DNA of 58,421 nt, taken from assembly GCA_022702935.2 (NCBI GenBank), contig JAKIML020000036.1, forward strand, positions 1 to 58,421. The letters are read 5' to 3'. The stretch comes from Bacillota bacterium (GTDB lineage: Bacteria > Bacillota > Clostridia > DSM-8532). The notes under the pieces were generated by a model. It did not search any database and was not told the origin of the DNA. It saw only the letters and a list, made by a program, of their open reading frames with translations. Both the position numbers and the translations under genes were made by a program. Below, piece by piece: positions 41,786-50,722 of the stretch. Within the stretch, counting starts at the first letter, position 1. Every line of letters begins with the position of its first letter.

Positions 41786-42669
41786 AACTGCTTCCGGTAT
41801 TCCAGCGGTGTGAGGCCGGTGTACTTTTTAAAGTTCCTGATAAAATTGTTGGGGTTATCATAGCCCACAAGCCTTCCGATCTCAACCACCTTCTTGTCGG
41901 TATTGAGCAGCGCTTCTTTAGCTGCTTCAATCTTTCTGTAGTTCAAATATTTGATAGGGGGCATATGGAATCGCTTGATAAACTCCCTGCAAATATGGTA
42001 TTTGCTGATGTGATATTTCTGTTCCAGAAACTCCAGCGTGATGTTGTCGGTATACTTGCAGTCAAATTCATGCTTTATCTTATAGATGCAGTTGCATGTG
42101 ACGGGATTGCTCTTTTGAAGCTTGCTCCTTTCTATGAGCAGCTCAAAGAGGATGTCGCATATATATTTTGAATGAATCAGCAATAGGTTATCGGGTGAAT
42201 TGGACAAGAATTCAAAGAGCAAATTAAGCTTATCGGGAATGGATGAGTCGGGCATAAAGCTATGCACGTTATCGCCTTCTTCGACAAAGCTGTCATAGAA
42301 ATGCCCAACAAGGGCCCCGGAGATAAAGAGCACCTTATAAGTCCAGGGGCTTTTTTTTATCTCCACACCATGCTGTTGACTGCAGTCTATGAAGGCAAGG
42401 GTTCCCGGCTTTAAATTAAGGCATTGATTGTTGAAGGAGAGGATGCCCTCGCCTTCCTGTGTGTAAAACATGCAAAATGAATCCAGCGTAGAAAGCTCAT
42501 AATGATACGGACGATTTACGCAGATACTGCCATAGGCGTTGATGTGAACAAGGCCCTCGGCGTGTGACACCGGGAGCGGCAGTATATTAAGCGCTTTTTG
42601 ATTATAAATCACATCTCTTAATGAATCGTGAGTAACCAGCGCTTTTGCTAAGGATTTTTGAAAGCTCAT
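41776..42669 (-). CDS. AraC-family regulator with cupin-like sensor domain
   Basis: GAGGTG lies five bases before ATG 42669; an in-frame start at 42693 has none. The 297-residue protein has an N-terminal sugar-sensing cupin (GILSFNNQCLNLKPGTLAFIDCSQQH) and a C-terminal AraC domain. The two HTH units (EFLEQKYHISKYHICREFIKRF and IGRLVGYDNPNNFIRNFKKY) precede TGLTPLEYR. It is divergent from a carbohydrate ABC importer and almost certainly regulates it. Confidence 0.88.
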   Translation of the reverse strand: MSFQKSLAKALVTHDSLRDVIYNQKALNILPLPVSHAEGLVHINAYGSICVNRPYHYELSTLDSFCMFYTQEGEGILSFNNQCLNLKPGTLAFIDCSQQHGVEIKKSPWTYKVLFISGALVGHFYDSFVEEGDNVHSFMPDSSIPDKLNLLFEFLSNSPDNLLLIHSKYICDILFELLIERSKLQKSNPVTCNCIYKIKHEFDCKYTDNITLEFLEQKYHISKYHICREFIKRFHMPPIKYLNYRKIEAAKEALLNTDKKVVEIGRLVGYDNPNNFIRNFKKYTGLTPLEYRKQFYA

Positions 42670-43002
42670 CCTCGCACCTCGCCCAATAGCCAATTAATCA
42701 GTAATCATCATCCGAGCAGACCGTGATTGTGTTCATAAAAGATATCATTTAATTAAATGTTAATATAAAAATGAAGTAAAAACAAGTTAAATATTTGTTT
42801 TGAATTAATGGATGTGGCAGGGTATGTGATGAATATGCACAGATTTTGTAGGGCTATGTTTATTATTGTAATGTATATTATACAAAGCAATCAATATTTT
42901 CATATAAAACGCAAGGAATAGTGATGATTTATTTAACTTATTGTATATAATTAAATTAAGCTAAATTTAACTAATTTAACACATGTACTAGGAGGGATAA
43001 TA
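42670..43002. promoter_or_regulatory. divergent regulatory region for AraC gene and sugar ABC operon
   Basis: This AT-rich 333-base region holds TATAAT at 42946-42951 (for the ABC operon), an inverted repeat TTAAATTA/TAATTTAA (42951-42958 and 42972-42979) just after it, and TTGTA...TACAA near 42865. AGGAGG precedes the binding-protein start. The repeats suit AraC-type or catabolite control sites. No protein-coding gene seen. Confidence 0.45.
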
Positions 43003-44382
43003 ATGAAAATCAAACGGCTATTAGCACTCTTACTGGCACTCATCATGGTTGTTTCAATGGCAGGCTGCGGAGACGCACAATCAAATCAGACAAATAAGGA
43101 TTTGAAAGGAACCACCATTAAGGTATACACCCATATGGGTCAAAGAGTGCTTGGCGAAGAGAAGAAGGATGAACAGGGCAATACATATCGTGACGCAAAT
43201 ACAGCTATTCTGAAGCATTTGGCAGAGAGATTCACAAAGGAAACCGGAATTAATGTTGAACTCATTGTAGTAACCAATGAAGAGGAATTAAGGCCCTTGT
43301 TCCAGGTAAAGGACGACAGCGTGGACGTGTTTACCTGTCCAAACTGGAGTCTTGAAGAATGGAAGGCCTACGCAGAGCCCTATTGCACCGTTGAGGAAGG
43401 TATTGCCCAATACGGTGAATATGCCAAGGCCATGCCCACCGTGGATAATCAGATCTACTGCATCATGCCCGGCAGAGCCTACAATCAGGCTGTGGTATAC
43501 AATGAAGAGGTCATTAAGGCAGCAGGCTATGATGAAATCCCTGCTACATTGGATGAATTCAACAAGATGTGCGAGAAGATTAAAGCCCTTGGCATTACAC
43601 CCATTTCTCTGCACAGAGTTGAAAACTGGCCCTTGGCAACCGTACAGGACTTTGCCATTTATGTTTCGGGCAACCCCAATGTGTTTGCAGAATGCTTGAA
43701 GACCGAGAATCCGTTCTCTGAAACCTCTCCCTTTGGCAAGACCATTAAGATTTATACCGAATGGAAGGCCAAGGGCTTCTTTGAGCCTGAAGTTTACACC
43801 GATTTTGGTGTTGCCATGGACAGCGTGGCTTACGGCAAAGCCGCAATGATGCTGTTTGGCTCATGGGTAGTACCCCAGATCCAGGGCCGTGTTCCCCAGG
43901 GTAAGGATCCTTCCATCATAAAGTTTGCTCCCGCCCCTGATTTTGGTGCCGGAAGATATGTATTGGCAGCGCCTGCTGATAACTGGGCAATCAGCAAGTT
44001 TTCAAAGAATAAGGAAGCCGCAAGAAAGTTTATTGAGTATATTGCCAATGACGCACAATTCATTGCCGACAGCGGCTTCATTGCCAACAAGAAGGGTGTG
44101 GAACCCAAGGTGCCCGAGCTCTATGCCATTATAGACAAAATGGTGGCATCCGGCGATTGCAAGGTTGTATTACAGCCCGCCAATGACGAGAATGCGCTCA
44201 ATAACCAGAAGGTCCTGGAAGAAGCCGGTTTGTATGCAGATTACAAATATGTGGGATTGCTCTTTGATGCCCTTGACATTACAAGACCCGATGACTGGTC
44301 CGCATATAACAAGCAGGTGGAAACTCAGAATCAGCTCTATGCTAAATATAAACAGGAGCTTGGCGTTTCGTGGAAGGACTAA
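43003..44382 (+). CDS. ABC transporter sugar-binding lipoprotein (family 1)
   Basis: Signal peptide and lipobox (MVVSMAGCGDA, Cys near 23) predict a lipoprotein. The 459-residue protein fits family 1 solute-binding proteins: LKHLAERFTKETGINVELI and MMLFGSWVVPQIQ, KEAARKFIEYIAND near the end. AGGAGG upstream. It leads a sugar-type importer with two permeases of MalF/MalG type. No ATPase gene is in the operon, so a shared MsmX-like ATPase encoded elsewhere probably energises it. Confidence 0.88.
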   Translation: MKIKRLLALLLALIMVVSMAGCGDAQSNQTNKDLKGTTIKVYTHMGQRVLGEEKKDEQGNTYRDANTAILKHLAERFTKETGINVELIVVTNEEELRPLFQVKDDSVDVFTCPNWSLEEWKAYAEPYCTVEEGIAQYGEYAKAMPTVDNQIYCIMPGRAYNQAVVYNEEVIKAAGYDEIPATLDEFNKMCEKIKALGITPISLHRVENWPLATVQDFAIYVSGNPNVFAECLKTENPFSETSPFGKTIKIYTEWKAKGFFEPEVYTDFGVAMDSVAYGKAAMMLFGSWVVPQIQGRVPQGKDPSIIKFAPAPDFGAGRYVLAAPADNWAISKFSKNKEAARKFIEYIANDAQFIADSGFIANKKGVEPKVPELYAIIDKMVASGDCKVVLQPANDENALNNQKVLEEAGLYADYKYVGLLFDALDITRPDDWSAYNKQVETQNQLYAKYKQELGVSWKD

Positions 44383-44395
44383 AGAATATGTGGAT

Positions 44396-44423
44396 AATGC
44401 CTCTTCGACTGTGAAGAGGCATT
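44396..44423 (+). terminator. intercistronic hairpin after the binding-protein gene
   Basis: AATGCCTCTTC (44396-44406), loop GACTGT, GAAGAGGCATT (44413-44423): a perfect 11-bp stem between binding protein and first permease. Such hairpins give more binding-protein than permease mRNA. Confidence 0.75.
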
Positions 44424-44484
44424 TCCTTCTGAAAGGAAGAGCAAACTCGTTATTCCGGTTGTGACGATTTAGGAGAGGAAAGAG

Positions 44485-45357
44485 ATGATTCATACAAAGG
44501 GTACTAAACTGTTAATTGTTTCGTTTTTGGTAATTCCGGTCCTGCATTTGCTGGTATTCTCATACATCCCGATTATCAGCAATATTGCCCTAAGCTTTAC
44601 CAATTATAACGGGGTGAACCCACCCCAATGGGTTGGATTAAAAAACTATCAGAGACTTTTCACCGATCCCCAATATCTTCAGTTGTTTAAGAATTGCTTA
44701 TGGTACATGGTGGTGGCCATACCGCAATTAATCTTTGCCTTTATCCTTGCCGTATTTGTCAACGGCAAGTTCAGGGGCATAAACTTTTTCAAGGGCGTCT
44801 TGATTGTTCCCTATCTATTAAACGGCGTCATCATATCCACCATCTTTATTATCTTCTTCAATAATTCAGGAACATTGAACTCTATATTGAAAGCCCTCGG
44901 GCTCGGGAGTCTTGCCCAGCAGTGGCTCCATAATCTGCGCCTGGTTAATCCGGCTATAGCCTCCATCAGTATTTGGAGATACTATGGCCTAAACTTTCTC
45001 ATGTTTTTTGGCGGACTGCAGGCAATATCCTCCGAACTGTATGAAGCAGCCGCCATTGATGGTTGTACCAAATGGCAGGAGATACGGTACATATCAATCC
45101 CATCCATCCTGAATATCCTTTTCATTAATGTGCTCTTAAGCATATCGGGCTCTATTCAGGTGTTTGAAATTCCCTACATCATGCTGAACGGTGCAAATGG
45201 GACGGCTACACCGGTCATTCAGATACAGCAGAGCGCCTTTGCTGAAAACAGGGTTGGTTTTGCATCTGCCCTCTCCATTGTAGTATTCATCATCGTGGTT
45301 CTGGCTGTCGGTTTGCAGAGACTATTGGACAAAAAGGAGAGTATCATCGATGGTTAA
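44485..45357 (+). CDS. ABC sugar permease (MalF/UgpA type)
   Basis: GGAGAGG precedes the ATG. The 290-residue protein has six membrane helices and the EAA loop YEAAAIDGCTKWQEIRYISIPSI. The last bases overlap the next permease by eight. Partner of the binding protein upstream. Confidence 0.9.
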   Translation: MIHTKGTKLLIVSFLVIPVLHLLVFSYIPIISNIALSFTNYNGVNPPQWVGLKNYQRLFTDPQYLQLFKNCLWYMVVAIPQLIFAFILAVFVNGKFRGINFFKGVLIVPYLLNGVIISTIFIIFFNNSGTLNSILKALGLGSLAQQWLHNLRLVNPAIASISIWRYYGLNFLMFFGGLQAISSELYEAAAIDGCTKWQEIRYISIPSILNILFINVLLSISGSIQVFEIPYIMLNGANGTATPVIQIQQSAFAENRVGFASALSIVVFIIVVLAVGLQRLLDKKESIIDG

Positions 45358-46177
45358 TGAAAGTAGGTCTTACAAGGTATTGCGTTATGTTTTTCTGATA
45401 GGCGCGGTTATCTTTGTCATAGTGCCCATACTCCCGCTCATATTTATGGCCTTTAAAACCGGTTCTGAATATTCGTCCACCAGTGTTTTGGTTCCGCCCC
45501 AGAACTGGTTTAATTTCTATAACTTTAAATATGCCATCAGAGTGGGGAACCTGGGAAAAGCATTGATTAATACCGGCATTATTCTTGCTGTTTCCCTTTC
45601 TGTTCAGCTTTTGTTTACAACCATGGTTTCCTATGTATTGCATAGATTCGAGTTTACAGGAAAAAGGGTTGTGTTTACCCTGTTCCTGTTAACCATGTTC
45701 ATCCCTGTTGTAACAACGCAGACCATTGTCTTTCAGATCATCTATAAGCTGGGGCTTGTGAACAAAATGCTCAGTGTAATCCTTCTTTATTCCGGCGTCA
45801 ATATCGTGGGGATATTCATCATGCTTAACCAGCTCAATGCCATACCCAAGGAGCTGGATGAGTCAGCCCTTATTGATGGGGCCAGCTATTTCAGGATTTA
45901 TGCCAGCATCATACTGCCCAATATGAAGCCTGCGTGTATAACCCTGCTCATCATTAACGGCATTGGATACTATAATGATTTCTATATTCCAAACCTGTAC
46001 TTAAGAAAGGAAGTTCAAACCTTTACTGTAGCGCTGCATAAATTTTTCGGCAATACAGCCACACCCTTTGAAATTGTGGCGGCCGCCATCCTTTTGGGTA
46101 TAGTACCCATTATGATTGTTTTCATCTTCCTGCAGAAGCATATCTTCTACGGACTGGCCGGTGCTGTGAAGTCTTAA
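45350..46177 (+). CDS. ABC sugar permease (MalG/UgpE type)
   Basis: The 275-residue second permease has six helices and the EAA loop DESALIDGASYFRIYASIILPNMKP. It overlaps the first permease by eight bases, so the two are coupled. The operon ends at 46204. Confidence 0.9.
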   Translation: MVNESRSYKVLRYVFLIGAVIFVIVPILPLIFMAFKTGSEYSSTSVLVPPQNWFNFYNFKYAIRVGNLGKALINTGIILAVSLSVQLLFTTMVSYVLHRFEFTGKRVVFTLFLLTMFIPVVTTQTIVFQIIYKLGLVNKMLSVILLYSGVNIVGIFIMLNQLNAIPKELDESALIDGASYFRIYASIILPNMKPACITLLIINGIGYYNDFYIPNLYLRKEVQTFTVALHKFFGNTATPFEIVAAAILLGIVPIMIVFIFLQKHIFYGLAGAVKS

Positions 46178-46204
46178 GGGTATTCCTGTCAGGAATGCCC
46201 TTTT
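46176..46204 (+). terminator. factor-independent terminator
   Basis: GGGTATTCCTG (46178-46188) pairs with CAGGAATGCCC (46190-46200), then TTTTA. It overlaps the permease stop. Confidence 0.75.
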
Positions 46205-46351
46205 ATGCTATATATACAGATTCGATTTATGTTACCATAGATATGTAATCAAAGACACCACATTTATCAAAAAGCCTGTTGGCGGGGCATGCGTGTCACC
46301 GGATACGCGTAGAAGGACGGGATGGGATTGATATGAGAAGGAATGGTACAC

Positions 46352-47299
46352 ATGAGGACATGGGCTATGGATGTGTTTGACGTTGTCAATCGAATTTTGG
46401 AGCTGTCGCCCTGTGCAGCCGTCAGGTACAGGATTAAAAGAATGCTCAAACAGGACGTTGAACCGGAACTGTTTGAGGAATTCTATAACAGCAGATGGGT
46501 TGAGCTTTTGAAGGCAAACCAGCACGAGGATGGCGGGTTTGGCAGGTTCCATTCCCGGGACTCAAAGCTGAAACAGACCTTTCCGACCACAGAGCTGGCC
46601 GTGGATTCAATAAGAATGCTGGATATCCCGCGCGGAAATCCTTTGGTGGATAAGCTCTGTGACTATATGGAAAAACTTTTGGCGGGTGAAGCGGTGTGGC
46701 CGGATGGTTTTGAAAAAAACAGATGGTACAGGCCTGCTCAACCGGTCTTTGTGGCTTCTAAGCTATCGGCGTTTGGTTCAAGTTCCAAAGCATACATGAG
46801 TGTATTCAATACCTGGCATACCATTTTGAAGGAAGCCTTTAGGGATGGGGACTATAACAAAGACAGCGCCAACAGAACAGCCAAGGAACTCATAGGCTGC
46901 GATATTGACGGAAGTTATATAGACCTTCATTCAATTTATCTCATCGAGCTTTTTGGAAACATGCAGGCTGAGCTTGATACTGAACTTAAGCAAAACTACC
47001 TTAAATGGCTGCATCATAACGGCAAGCCCGTACATTATACAAGTGTTATACTTAATCAGGGTTTAGACAACAGCATGTCTGAACTGTATAGGGTGTACCT
47101 TCCCCTTTCGCAATTCTCAAATTTTAGAACAGAATTTGAGAATGAGTTGCATCATTTGCTTGCCATAAGGAATCATGAGGGCTTCTGGAATTTTGGAAAA
47201 GCCTTTAAATGTCAGAGGTTGTCGGAGGACTGGAGAAATCCCGCAAGAATGAGTATGGATCATACGGTCATGATACTGGCTTTGTTTGCTGATCGGTAG
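46352..47299 (+). CDS. alpha/alpha-toroid protein, prenyltransferase-like repeat, unknown function
   Basis: The ATG at 46352 fits AGAAGGA better than that at 46343. The 315-residue protein is helical. QHEDGGFGRFHSRDS and TTELAVDSIRMLDI resemble the QW-type repeats of terpenoid cyclase/prenyltransferase (alpha/alpha) barrels. A later WNFGKAFKCQRL and MDHTVMILALF look like further copies. No catalytic Asp-rich site is visible. It has no signal peptide. It follows the sugar ABC operon but after a terminator. Confidence 0.5.
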   Translation: MRTWAMDVFDVVNRILELSPCAAVRYRIKRMLKQDVEPELFEEFYNSRWVELLKANQHEDGGFGRFHSRDSKLKQTFPTTELAVDSIRMLDIPRGNPLVDKLCDYMEKLLAGEAVWPDGFEKNRWYRPAQPVFVASKLSAFGSSSKAYMSVFNTWHTILKEAFRDGDYNKDSANRTAKELIGCDIDGSYIDLHSIYLIELFGNMQAELDTELKQNYLKWLHHNGKPVHYTSVILNQGLDNSMSELYRVYLPLSQFSNFRTEFENELHHLLAIRNHEGFWNFGKAFKCQRLSEDWRNPARMSMDHTVMILALFADR

Positions 47300-47412
47300 G
47301 CTGTAAGGGTGGGCATGACCCCATATTCGCCAGGATTTGCTATAATAGATCAATAAGCCTGTGTGAACAGGCAGACTGTAGATCATCAATGAAAAGTAAG
47401 GAAGGATTGCTC

Positions 47413-48006
47413 ATGAAACACATAACAAGAGATGAAGCGCTTGAATTACTCAAAAAGTACAACAAGGATGCGTTCCATATCCAGCATGCGCTGACTGTTG
47501 AGGCTGTAATGCGGTGGTTTGCTCAGCAATTGGGATATGGCGATGATGCCGAGTATTGGGGAATTGTCGGACTATTGCATGATATCGACTTTGAACTCTA
47601 TCCGGAGGAGCACTGCCTGAAGGCCCCCGAGCTGCTGCGAGAGGCCGGTGTAAGCGAGGATATTATCCATAGCGTGGTTTCACATGGATACGGGATTACT
47701 GTGGGCTGTGGCGCAACAATTGATGTTGCCCCCGAGCATGAGATGGAAAAGGTGCTCTTTGCAGCCGATGAATTGACCGGGCTTATCTGGGCGGCGGCTC
47801 TGATGCGTCCCTCCAAAAGCACCAGGGACATGGAACTCAAATCCCTTAAGAAGAAATACAAGAGTAAGGGCTTTGCCGCCGGGTGCTCAAGGGAAGTCAT
47901 TGAGCGCGGGGCAGAGCAGCTTGGATGGGAGCTTGACAAGCTTCTTGATATGACGCTTCAGGCCATGGCTGCCACCGAGGATATTGTTAAGCAGCAGATG
48001 GAATAA
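47413..48006 (+). CDS. HD-superfamily hydrolase
   Basis: AAGGAAGGA precedes ATG 47413. The 197-residue protein has the conserved metal residues H in HIQHALTVEAVM, the LLHDIDFE pair, H in SHGYGI and D in ADELTGL. The later R/K-rich helix LKSLKKKYKSKGF is common in this uncharacterised HDIG group (an AMP/dNMP-type hydrolase is possible). Single-gene unit. Confidence 0.82.
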   Translation: MKHITRDEALELLKKYNKDAFHIQHALTVEAVMRWFAQQLGYGDDAEYWGIVGLLHDIDFELYPEEHCLKAPELLREAGVSEDIIHSVVSHGYGITVGCGATIDVAPEHEMEKVLFAADELTGLIWAAALMRPSKSTRDMELKSLKKKYKSKGFAAGCSREVIERGAEQLGWELDKLLDMTLQAMAATEDIVKQQME

Positions 48007-48115
48007 CGAGGTTACCTTTACTGAAATGGCATCATCCATGACCCCATGATCGGTACGGTAAGCACTTCTCAATGACAGCATTAAGGACGGACTGATTCAA
48101 CAAAAGCAAGAGATG

Positions 48116-48149
48116 AACCCGGTGGAAAAACTCCATCGGGTTTGCTTTT
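48116..48149 (+). terminator. factor-independent terminator
   Basis: AACCCGGTGGA (48116-48126) pairs with TCCATCGGGTT (48132-48142), then GCTTTTTA. Its right arm shares CCATCGGGTTTG with the terminator at 38943. Confidence 0.75.
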
Positions 48150-48350
48150 TATGGATTAAATTCTTACTATTTATCTTATGATAAGGTAGGAAACAAAAGA
48201 ATAGAATGATGTGACAGGCGTATAGAAAAATGTGTTGTGACAGATTTGACGAAGCGGACGGGTCAGATCTGGTGATGCGTATATCTGTTGTGTATAATGT
48301 TTTTTGAGCCGCCATGAATGATTGGTGTTAAGAGACAGGAGGTAAGTGAT

Positions 48351-48872
48351 ATGCTTTATGACTTATTGAAAGTGAGAAGAAGCATAAGAAAGTTTCAGGA
48401 CAAAGAAGTAGAGAAGGAAAAAATAGATATTATCGTCAAAAGTGCGTTATTATCGCCTTCCTCCAGGTCAAGAAGACCCTGGGAGTTTATTGTGGTAACA
48501 GACAAGAAAATACTCCAGAAGCTTTCCCTGTGCAGGGAGCACAGCTCGTCATTTCTGGCCGATGCGCCCTTAGGGATAGTCATTGCCGCCGATCCGAATG
48601 CCTGTGATGTTTGGATAGAGGATTGCTCCATTGCATCAATTATCATTCAGCTCACGGCTCAATCATTAGGCCTTGGCTCATGCTGGATCCAGGTGAGAGA
48701 AAGAAATAGCGCCGATAATGTAAGCGCAGGAGATTATATCAAATCTGTCCTGGGAATACCCGCACATTTCGTGGTAGAGTCCATGGTGGCCATCGGGTAT
48801 CCGGGGGAGGTGAAGCGGGCCTACAGCGACAACGAGCTTCTGTATGGAAAGGTTCATTATAACAGGTTTTGA
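48351..48872 (+). CDS. nitroreductase-family FMN oxidoreductase
   Basis: CAGGAGG precedes ATG 48351. The 173-residue protein has RRSIRKFQDKEV (FMN phosphate contacts, near residue 8), LLSPSSRSRRPWEF, and a late GYPGE that closes the FMN site. It belongs to the nitroreductase family; substrates could be quinones, flavins or nitro compounds. Confidence 0.85.
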   Translation: MLYDLLKVRRSIRKFQDKEVEKEKIDIIVKSALLSPSSRSRRPWEFIVVTDKKILQKLSLCREHSSSFLADAPLGIVIAADPNACDVWIEDCSIASIIIQLTAQSLGLGSCWIQVRERNSADNVSAGDYIKSVLGIPAHFVVESMVAIGYPGEVKRAYSDNELLYGKVHYNRF

Positions 48873-48898
48873 ATGAAATGGAATCTTCTCATTTTCGG

Positions 48899-48927
48899 TT
48901 GACAAAAGAGATTTTATGATGTAATTT
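48899..48927 (+). promoter_or_regulatory. promoter of the amino-acid ABC operon
   Basis: TTGACA (48899-48904), 17 bases, TAATTT (48922-48927), about 60 bases before the binding-protein start. Confidence 0.6.
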
Positions 48928-48988
48928 ATTTTTATACATTTTACTGCATAAGTATACATCACGTATGCAGCTTAAGGAGAGACCGATT

Positions 48989-49834
48989 ATGAAGAAGATC
49001 ATTTCTTTATTTACTGCCATTCTCATGCTTACTCTCGTATTAGCAGGCTGTGGCACTAAGAGCACGGGTGTTAAGGTGATTGATATCCCCTTGACGCAGG
49101 AGGAATATGCTTTTGGTGTGGATAAGAACCAGCCCGAGCTATTGGAAGAGGTCAACCAATTCATTGCTCAGATTAAATCAGACGGTACTTTCGACAAGAT
49201 TCTTGACCGTTATTTTGGTGAAGGAGAGCCTCAACCAGTGAAATCCGCCGAGTTGGATACGAGTAAGGACCAGCTTGTGGTTGCTACAAATGCAGGTTTT
49301 GAGCCCTTTGAGTATACCAAGGGTGGTGACACCTACTACGGTATTGACATGGAGATTGCCGCCCTTCTTGCTGAGCACCTTGGCAAAGAGCTTGTCATCA
49401 GCAATATGGATTTTGATGCCGTATGCCTTTCTGTAGGTCAAGGTAAGGCCGATATTGCCATGGCAGGTCTCACTATCAAGGAAGACCGAAAAGAGTATGT
49501 TTCATTCTCAGATCCCTATTACAATGCTGCCCAGAAAATCATCGTCAAGGAATCTGATAAAACCTTTGACAACTGCAAGACAGCTGCCGATGTGGAAGCC
49601 ATTCTTTCCGGATTGGGCAAAGATAAGAAGATTGGTGTTCAAACGGGTACAACGGCCCAGTTCTATGTTGAAGGTGATGAAGACTGGGGCTTCAGCGGCT
49701 TTAATGTCACATGCGTTGGCTATAAATCCGGGTCCCTGGGTGTTCAAGATATGATGAACAAAAATATCGACTATGTCATCATTGATGAAGCGCCTGCCAA
49801 GTTTATCGCCGATGCCATCAATGCGCTCAACTAA
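48989..49834 (+). CDS. amino-acid ABC binding lipoprotein, apparently circularly permuted
   Basis: AAGGAG before ATG 48989. Signal peptide and lipobox (LTLVLAGCGT, Cys near 21). The mature protein starts with KVIDIPLTQEEYAFGVDKNQPELL and KSDGTFDKILDRYFGEG, which in ordinary family 3 binding proteins are the last roughly 50 residues. The usual N-terminal start, QLVVATNAGFEPFEY, occurs only after a linker near residue 92. The chain then runs through GYKSGSLGVQDMMNKNIDYVIIDEAPAKF and stops at AINALN, exactly where the tail would follow. The likely ligand is a polar amino acid. Permease and ATPase follow. Confidence 0.88.
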   Translation: MKKIISLFTAILMLTLVLAGCGTKSTGVKVIDIPLTQEEYAFGVDKNQPELLEEVNQFIAQIKSDGTFDKILDRYFGEGEPQPVKSAELDTSKDQLVVATNAGFEPFEYTKGGDTYYGIDMEIAALLAEHLGKELVISNMDFDAVCLSVGQGKADIAMAGLTIKEDRKEYVSFSDPYYNAAQKIIVKESDKTFDNCKTAADVEAILSGLGKDKKIGVQTGTTAQFYVEGDEDWGFSGFNVTCVGYKSGSLGVQDMMNKNIDYVIIDEAPAKFIADAINALN

Positions 49835-49918
49835 ATAACTCGGCGCTCTATTTCCCTAAGTGTGCGGTGCCGGAAAGTCTAGCATTCAAGGATCGAATCA
49901 TTTAGAGATTATTTGGAT

Positions 49919-49955
49919 AAGATTCCTTAAAAGTCCTTAAGGAATCTTATTCTAT
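49919..49955 (+). terminator. intercistronic hairpin after the binding-protein gene
   Basis: AAGATTCCTTAA (49919-49930), loop AAGTCC, TTAAGGAATCTT (49937-49948): a perfect 12-bp stem, then ATTCTATT. Probably attenuates the downstream permease genes. Confidence 0.75.
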
Positions 49956-50011
49956 TCTGTGCAAATTTCATCAAAGAGTTTTATCTGATTAAAGGATTAA
50001 AGGGATTTGAG

Positions 50012-50722
50012 ATGGGTAGTTTTGAAAAGAAATTAGCAAAGTTTTGGGAAATATTTTACGAGAATGAAGGCTACACCAAGGTCGTTACAGGCCTTAAAAA
50101 CACATTAACCATTGCCGTTGTGGGTCTGGCCATTGGCATCATCATAGGCACATTGATAGCCATTGTGGAGGTATTCCCGAAATACAAAAGGCTTCCGCGC
50201 ATTTTAAATGGCTTTTGCAGGTTTTATGTGGCGTTGTTCCGTGGATCGCCCATTGTTGTGCAGCTTTTGGTTGCCTATTATGTGGTTCTGCCCCTGTTAG
50301 GCATCAATATTCCGGCCCTTAACGTTTGTGTGCTGGTCTTTGGCCTTAACAGCGGAGCCTATGTCTCAGAAATTATGCGGGGAGGAATCCTCTCAGTGGA
50401 CACCGGCCAAATGGAGGCCGGACGTGCTCTCGGCCTTAGCTACGGAGTAACCATGTTGAAAATCGTGGTCCCCCAGGCCGTAAAGAACATCCTTCCCACC
50501 CTGGGCAATGAATTCATCTCCCTCATCAAGGAAACATCGGTTGTCAGCTTTGTGGGGGCGGCAGACCTTTATGTGGCCTTCAGCTATATTGGTACCAACA
50601 GCTATGAGTTTATGGTGCCCTACCTTGTTATGGCGCTGATTTACATTGTCCTGGTTATGATCATTGCCTCGCTTGTTAAACTGATGGAAAGGAGCCTGAG
50701 AAGAAGTGATAGACGTAATTAA
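50012..50722 (+). CDS. amino-acid ABC permease (HisM/GlnP type)
   Basis: AAAGGG precedes the ATG. The 236-residue protein has five to six membrane helices and the EAA loop [30 protein letters not shown]. The RGSPIVVQL segment is typical of polar-amino-acid permeases. The ATPase gene overlaps its end by 17 bases. Confidence 0.9.
   Translation: MGSFEKKLAKFWEIFYENEGYTKVVTGLKNTLTIAVVGLAIGIIIGTLIAIVEVFPKYKRLPRILNGFCRFYVALFRGSPIVVQLLVAYYVVLPLLGINIPALNVCVLVFGLNSGAYVSEIMRGGILSVDTGQMEAGRALGLSYGVTMLKIVVPQAVKNILPTLGNEFISLIKETSVVSFVGAADLYVAFSYIGTNSYEFMVPYLVMALIYIVLVMIIASLVKLMERSLRRSDRRN

Noticed and set aside
38943-48149. Shared CCATCGGGTTTG in terminators at 38943 and 48116 as a dispersed mobile repeat
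   Set aside because: Only one stem arm is similar and flanks differ; convergence of terminators on GC-rich stems is enough to explain it.
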